From contig CALUFM010000009.1 in the NCBI GenBank assembly GCA_944319935.1, positions 1 through 64,000 of the forward strand: a DNA stretch of 64,000 nucleotides, read 5' to 3'. Below the pieces are notes generated by a model, which searched no databases, was not told the origin of the DNA, and worked only from the letters and a program-made list of their open reading frames with translations. This stretch comes from an uncultured Prevotella sp. (GTDB lineage Bacteria > Bacteroidota > Bacteroidia > Bacteroidales > Bacteroidaceae). Numbering within the stretch: position 1 is the first letter of the stretch; the number at the start of each line of letters is the position of its first letter. Below are positions 62,694 to 64,000 of the stretch, piece after piece. Made by a program: the position numbers and the translations under genes.

Positions 62694-63093
62694 CATATGG
62701 TTCATCCGCAACCCCTTTGGATGGCAACAATGCGTAGCAGGGCGTCGAAGACGTCCAGCGTTGCTTAGCCGCATGTGGAGTGAAGCGGAACTTGCGGTAT
62801 GTATGCGCAAATAATATCGTCCTCGAAGAGGGCGAACGACATTTACGGTTGTAAGGTTTAAGGTTATACGGTTATTGGGGTATACGGACATACCGCATAA
62901 CCGTAAGAACCCGCCACCGCATAACCCAACACGCCATTCGCCCCCTTCGGGGACGGTTGGGGTAGTTTCAACTTACCGCAGGTTACGTTCGCTGCGCTCA
63001 CTCCACCGGCGGTTAAGCGGAGTTTGCCCCCTTCGGGGACAAGATAGACTTTTATGTACCATCCAAAAAGTTTGCGGATGAACCAGCCATATG
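62694..63093. repeat. 400-bp segment bounded by ~33-bp inverted repeats
   Basis: The left end (62694-62724) contains CATATGG, TTCATCCGCAA and TTTGGATGG; the right end (63059-63093) is the inverted, slightly diverged form with CCATCCAAAAAGTTTGCGGATGAACC and CATATG in shortened view (CCATCCAAAAAG, TTTGCGGATGAACC). A perfect 14-bp palindrome GAACCATATGGTTC (62690-62703) lies at the left end. Between are a CGGTTATACGG word block (about 62842-62935) and two copies of CCCCCTTCGGGGAC. No transposase or intact gene is present; the 844-bp gap 62489-63332 otherwise shows only promoters. Confidence 0.6.
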
Positions 63094-63269
63094 CGTCCTT
63101 TCACTTTCCGATATGCGGCTTTTTGCGCATTAAAAGGCCGTGAATCGTATGCCGAAACATGGTCTTTTGTAATGTATTGATTATCAGTTTGTTATAATGG
63201 CGTTGCGAATGTGGTGCGTATTTGTCATGAAAAGAAAAATGAAAAAGATGAAAAAATGTCGGCGAAAAG

Positions 63270-63301
63270 TTTGGCGGTTTGAAATATAATGCGTACCTTT
63301 G
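63270..63301 (+). promoter_or_regulatory. Promoter TTTG-N20-TACCTTTG for tRNA-Lys
   Basis: TTTG 63270-63273 and TACCTTTG 63294-63301; start near 63308, about 25 nt before the tRNA. Confidence 0.8.
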
Positions 63302-63332
63302 CACTCGCATTTGAGAAATAACATTTGCAAAC

Positions 63333-63405
63333 GCGCTTGTAGCTCAGTTGGTAGAGCATCTGACTCTTAATCAGAGGGTCCAGGGTTCGAACCCCTGCAG
63401 GCGTA
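63333..63405 (+). tRNA. tRNA-Lys (anticodon CTT)
   Basis: Full cloverleaf: acceptor GCGCTTG/CAGGCGT (G-T closing pairs), D arm GCTCAGTTGGTAGAGC, anticodon stem TCTGA/TCAGA with loop CTCTTAA (anticodon CTT, reading AAG), T arm CAGGG-TTCGAAC-CCCTG and discriminator A. CCA is not encoded. Confidence 0.97.
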
Positions 63406-63406
63406 C

Positions 63407-63442
63407 AAAGGGAGACATTTTCAAAGTGTCTCCCTTTTTGTT
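63407..63442 (+). terminator. Terminator of tRNA-Lys
   Basis: Arms AAAGGGAGACA (63407-63417) and TGTCTCCCTTT (63427-63437) followed by TT G TTTTT. Confidence 0.92.
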
Positions 63443-63539
63443 TTTATCCTTATCCGGGTTGTTTTGTTTCGTGTGCGGCGTGTGTTGGCGGTGTGGAATA
63501 TTTGCAAATGAGCAAGTTTTATGCCGAACTTGCGCCTTG

Positions 63540-64000
63540 TTACAGCGTGAAGCTGTAGCCGAGCATTAGCGATAAGTTACAGTTGCGGACATTGTCATCG
63601 ATGTATTTGTAAGTATCGGTCAGGCCGATGTTGTATCGCAGGTCTATGCTGAAATTGCGGTATTCGTATGCTATGCCTACGGGTATGCTGAAGTCGAACC
63701 TGTTGAAAACGTCTGTCACCGTGCCAGAGGCGGCTGTGCCTTGGTCGCCTTGTGACTGTCTTGAGCCGTCTGAGGTTCCTGCCTCGTAAAAGTTTTTAGA
63801 TTTTGCGGTCAGCAGGTAGCCCGGTTGTATGCCGAATTTGGCTGATATGCCTGTCTGGCCTATGTCGAAGATGGCGAGGATGGGCATGTTTATGTAATGC
63901 AGGGTCATCTTGGGGGCTGTGAATTTTATGTAGTTTTCACCGTCAGATGTCGTGTAGTCATCGTATTTTGTGCCTTGCATGGAGTATAGCAGGCCTGCGC
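63540..64000 (-). CDS. Outer-membrane beta-barrel protein, PorT-like (5' end outside window)
   Basis: The frame is open to the window edge; the visible 153 residues are the C-terminal part, beginning AGLLYSMQGTKYDDYTTSDG. Amphipathic strands (LHYINMPILAIFDIGQTGIS, FGIQPGYLLTAKSKNF, FDFSIPVGIAYEYRNFSIDL, LSLMLGYSFTL at the end) are typical of the PorT/OmpW-like barrel family of Bacteroidota, with the IN(M/V)P pattern seen in it. The internal ATG at 63980 is not a convincing start. Function unknown. Confidence 0.8.
   Translation of the reverse strand, partial: AGLLYSMQGTKYDDYTTSDGENYIKFTAPKMTLHYINMPILAIFDIGQTGISAKFGIQPGYLLTAKSKNFYEAGTSDGSRQSQGDQGTAASGTVTDVFNRFDFSIPVGIAYEYRNFSIDLRYNIGLTDTYKYIDDNVRNCNLSLMLGYSFTL

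Noticed and set aside
62569..62814. 81-codon ORF in the gap near tRNA-Lys
   Set aside because: It has a GTG start without a ribosome-binding site, overlaps the GH28 promoter and the inverted repeat, and its second half is arginine-rich out-of-frame sequence.

Overview
The window looks like chromosomal DNA of an anaerobic Bacteroidales bacterium, most likely of the Prevotellaceae. The reasons are: promoters of the Bacteroidota type (TTTG, 19-21 bp, TAnnTTTG); a Bacteroidales lipoprotein-fimbria locus; a type IX secretion-like C-terminal signal; DUF4301, DUF3868 and DUF3575 proteins; an OMP_b-brl_3-type outer-membrane receptor; and few classical Shine-Dalgarno sites. The genus assignment is an inference.

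Layout. 0.3-15.3 kb (minus strand) is a fimbrial locus: DUF3575 protein, DUF3868/OmpA-like protein, a major fimbrillin, an FimB/Mfa2-type anchor, a second fimbrillin-like lipoprotein, an accessory lipoprotein and a 1916-residue exported protein with a T9SS-like tail that may be the tip adhesin. 15.6-23.4 kb holds DUF4301, a (p)ppGpp synthetase with a degenerate hydrolase domain, a TetR regulator divergent from NADP-malic enzyme, and a small membrane protein. 23.5-26.5 kb carries a ZIP transporter and the agmatine-to-putrescine pair AguB/AguA. 26.7-31.8 kb holds a 34-residue ORF, an EndoG-like lipoprotein nuclease, Nif3, a zinc-ribbon coiled-coil protein and an MFS permease. 31.9-37.2 kb is a thiamin locus: TPP riboswitch, ThiD-ThiE fusion, ThiC, Thi4 and a second ThiE/TenI protein. 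37.2-48.5 kb has a membrane protein, FucO, a hexapeptide acetyltransferase, an outer-membrane receptor, a class III Fic protein, a SLOG/DprA-like protein, a TerB-DnaJ protein, an orphan HsdR_N nuclease domain and HolA. 49.3-64 kb has an XRE regulator, PyrK-PyrD, a pectate lyase, a TraB/GumN protein, a candidate sRNA, AroC, SlyD, a VapBC-like pair, GltD, a WcaJ-type sugar transferase, a GH28 pectinase, tRNA-Lys(CTT) and a truncated beta-barrel protein.

The most unusual feature is what fills the spaces between genes. About twenty intergenic blocks consist of 8-10 bp words repeated imperfectly, often as word array, short loop, then the exact reverse complement (perfect stems of 24, 31 and 33 bp). 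At least six word families share this architecture and several share the loop motif ATGCCTTGT. One block lies inside the thiD-thiE ORF and encodes the linker between the two enzymes; others create false N-terminal extensions of genes. Three near-identical G9-G11 tracts with matching AT-rich flanks sit just upstream of predicted promoters, one of them for the fimbrial locus and one for the candidate sRNA. A promoter-carrying repeat is found in front of the toxin-antitoxin pair, gltD and, diverged, aguA.

Starts were moved downstream wherever the longest ORF began inside a repeat, upstream of a promoter -7 box, or before the signal peptide; the reason is given in each entry. All functional calls rest on reading motifs in the translated sequence; no database search was run.
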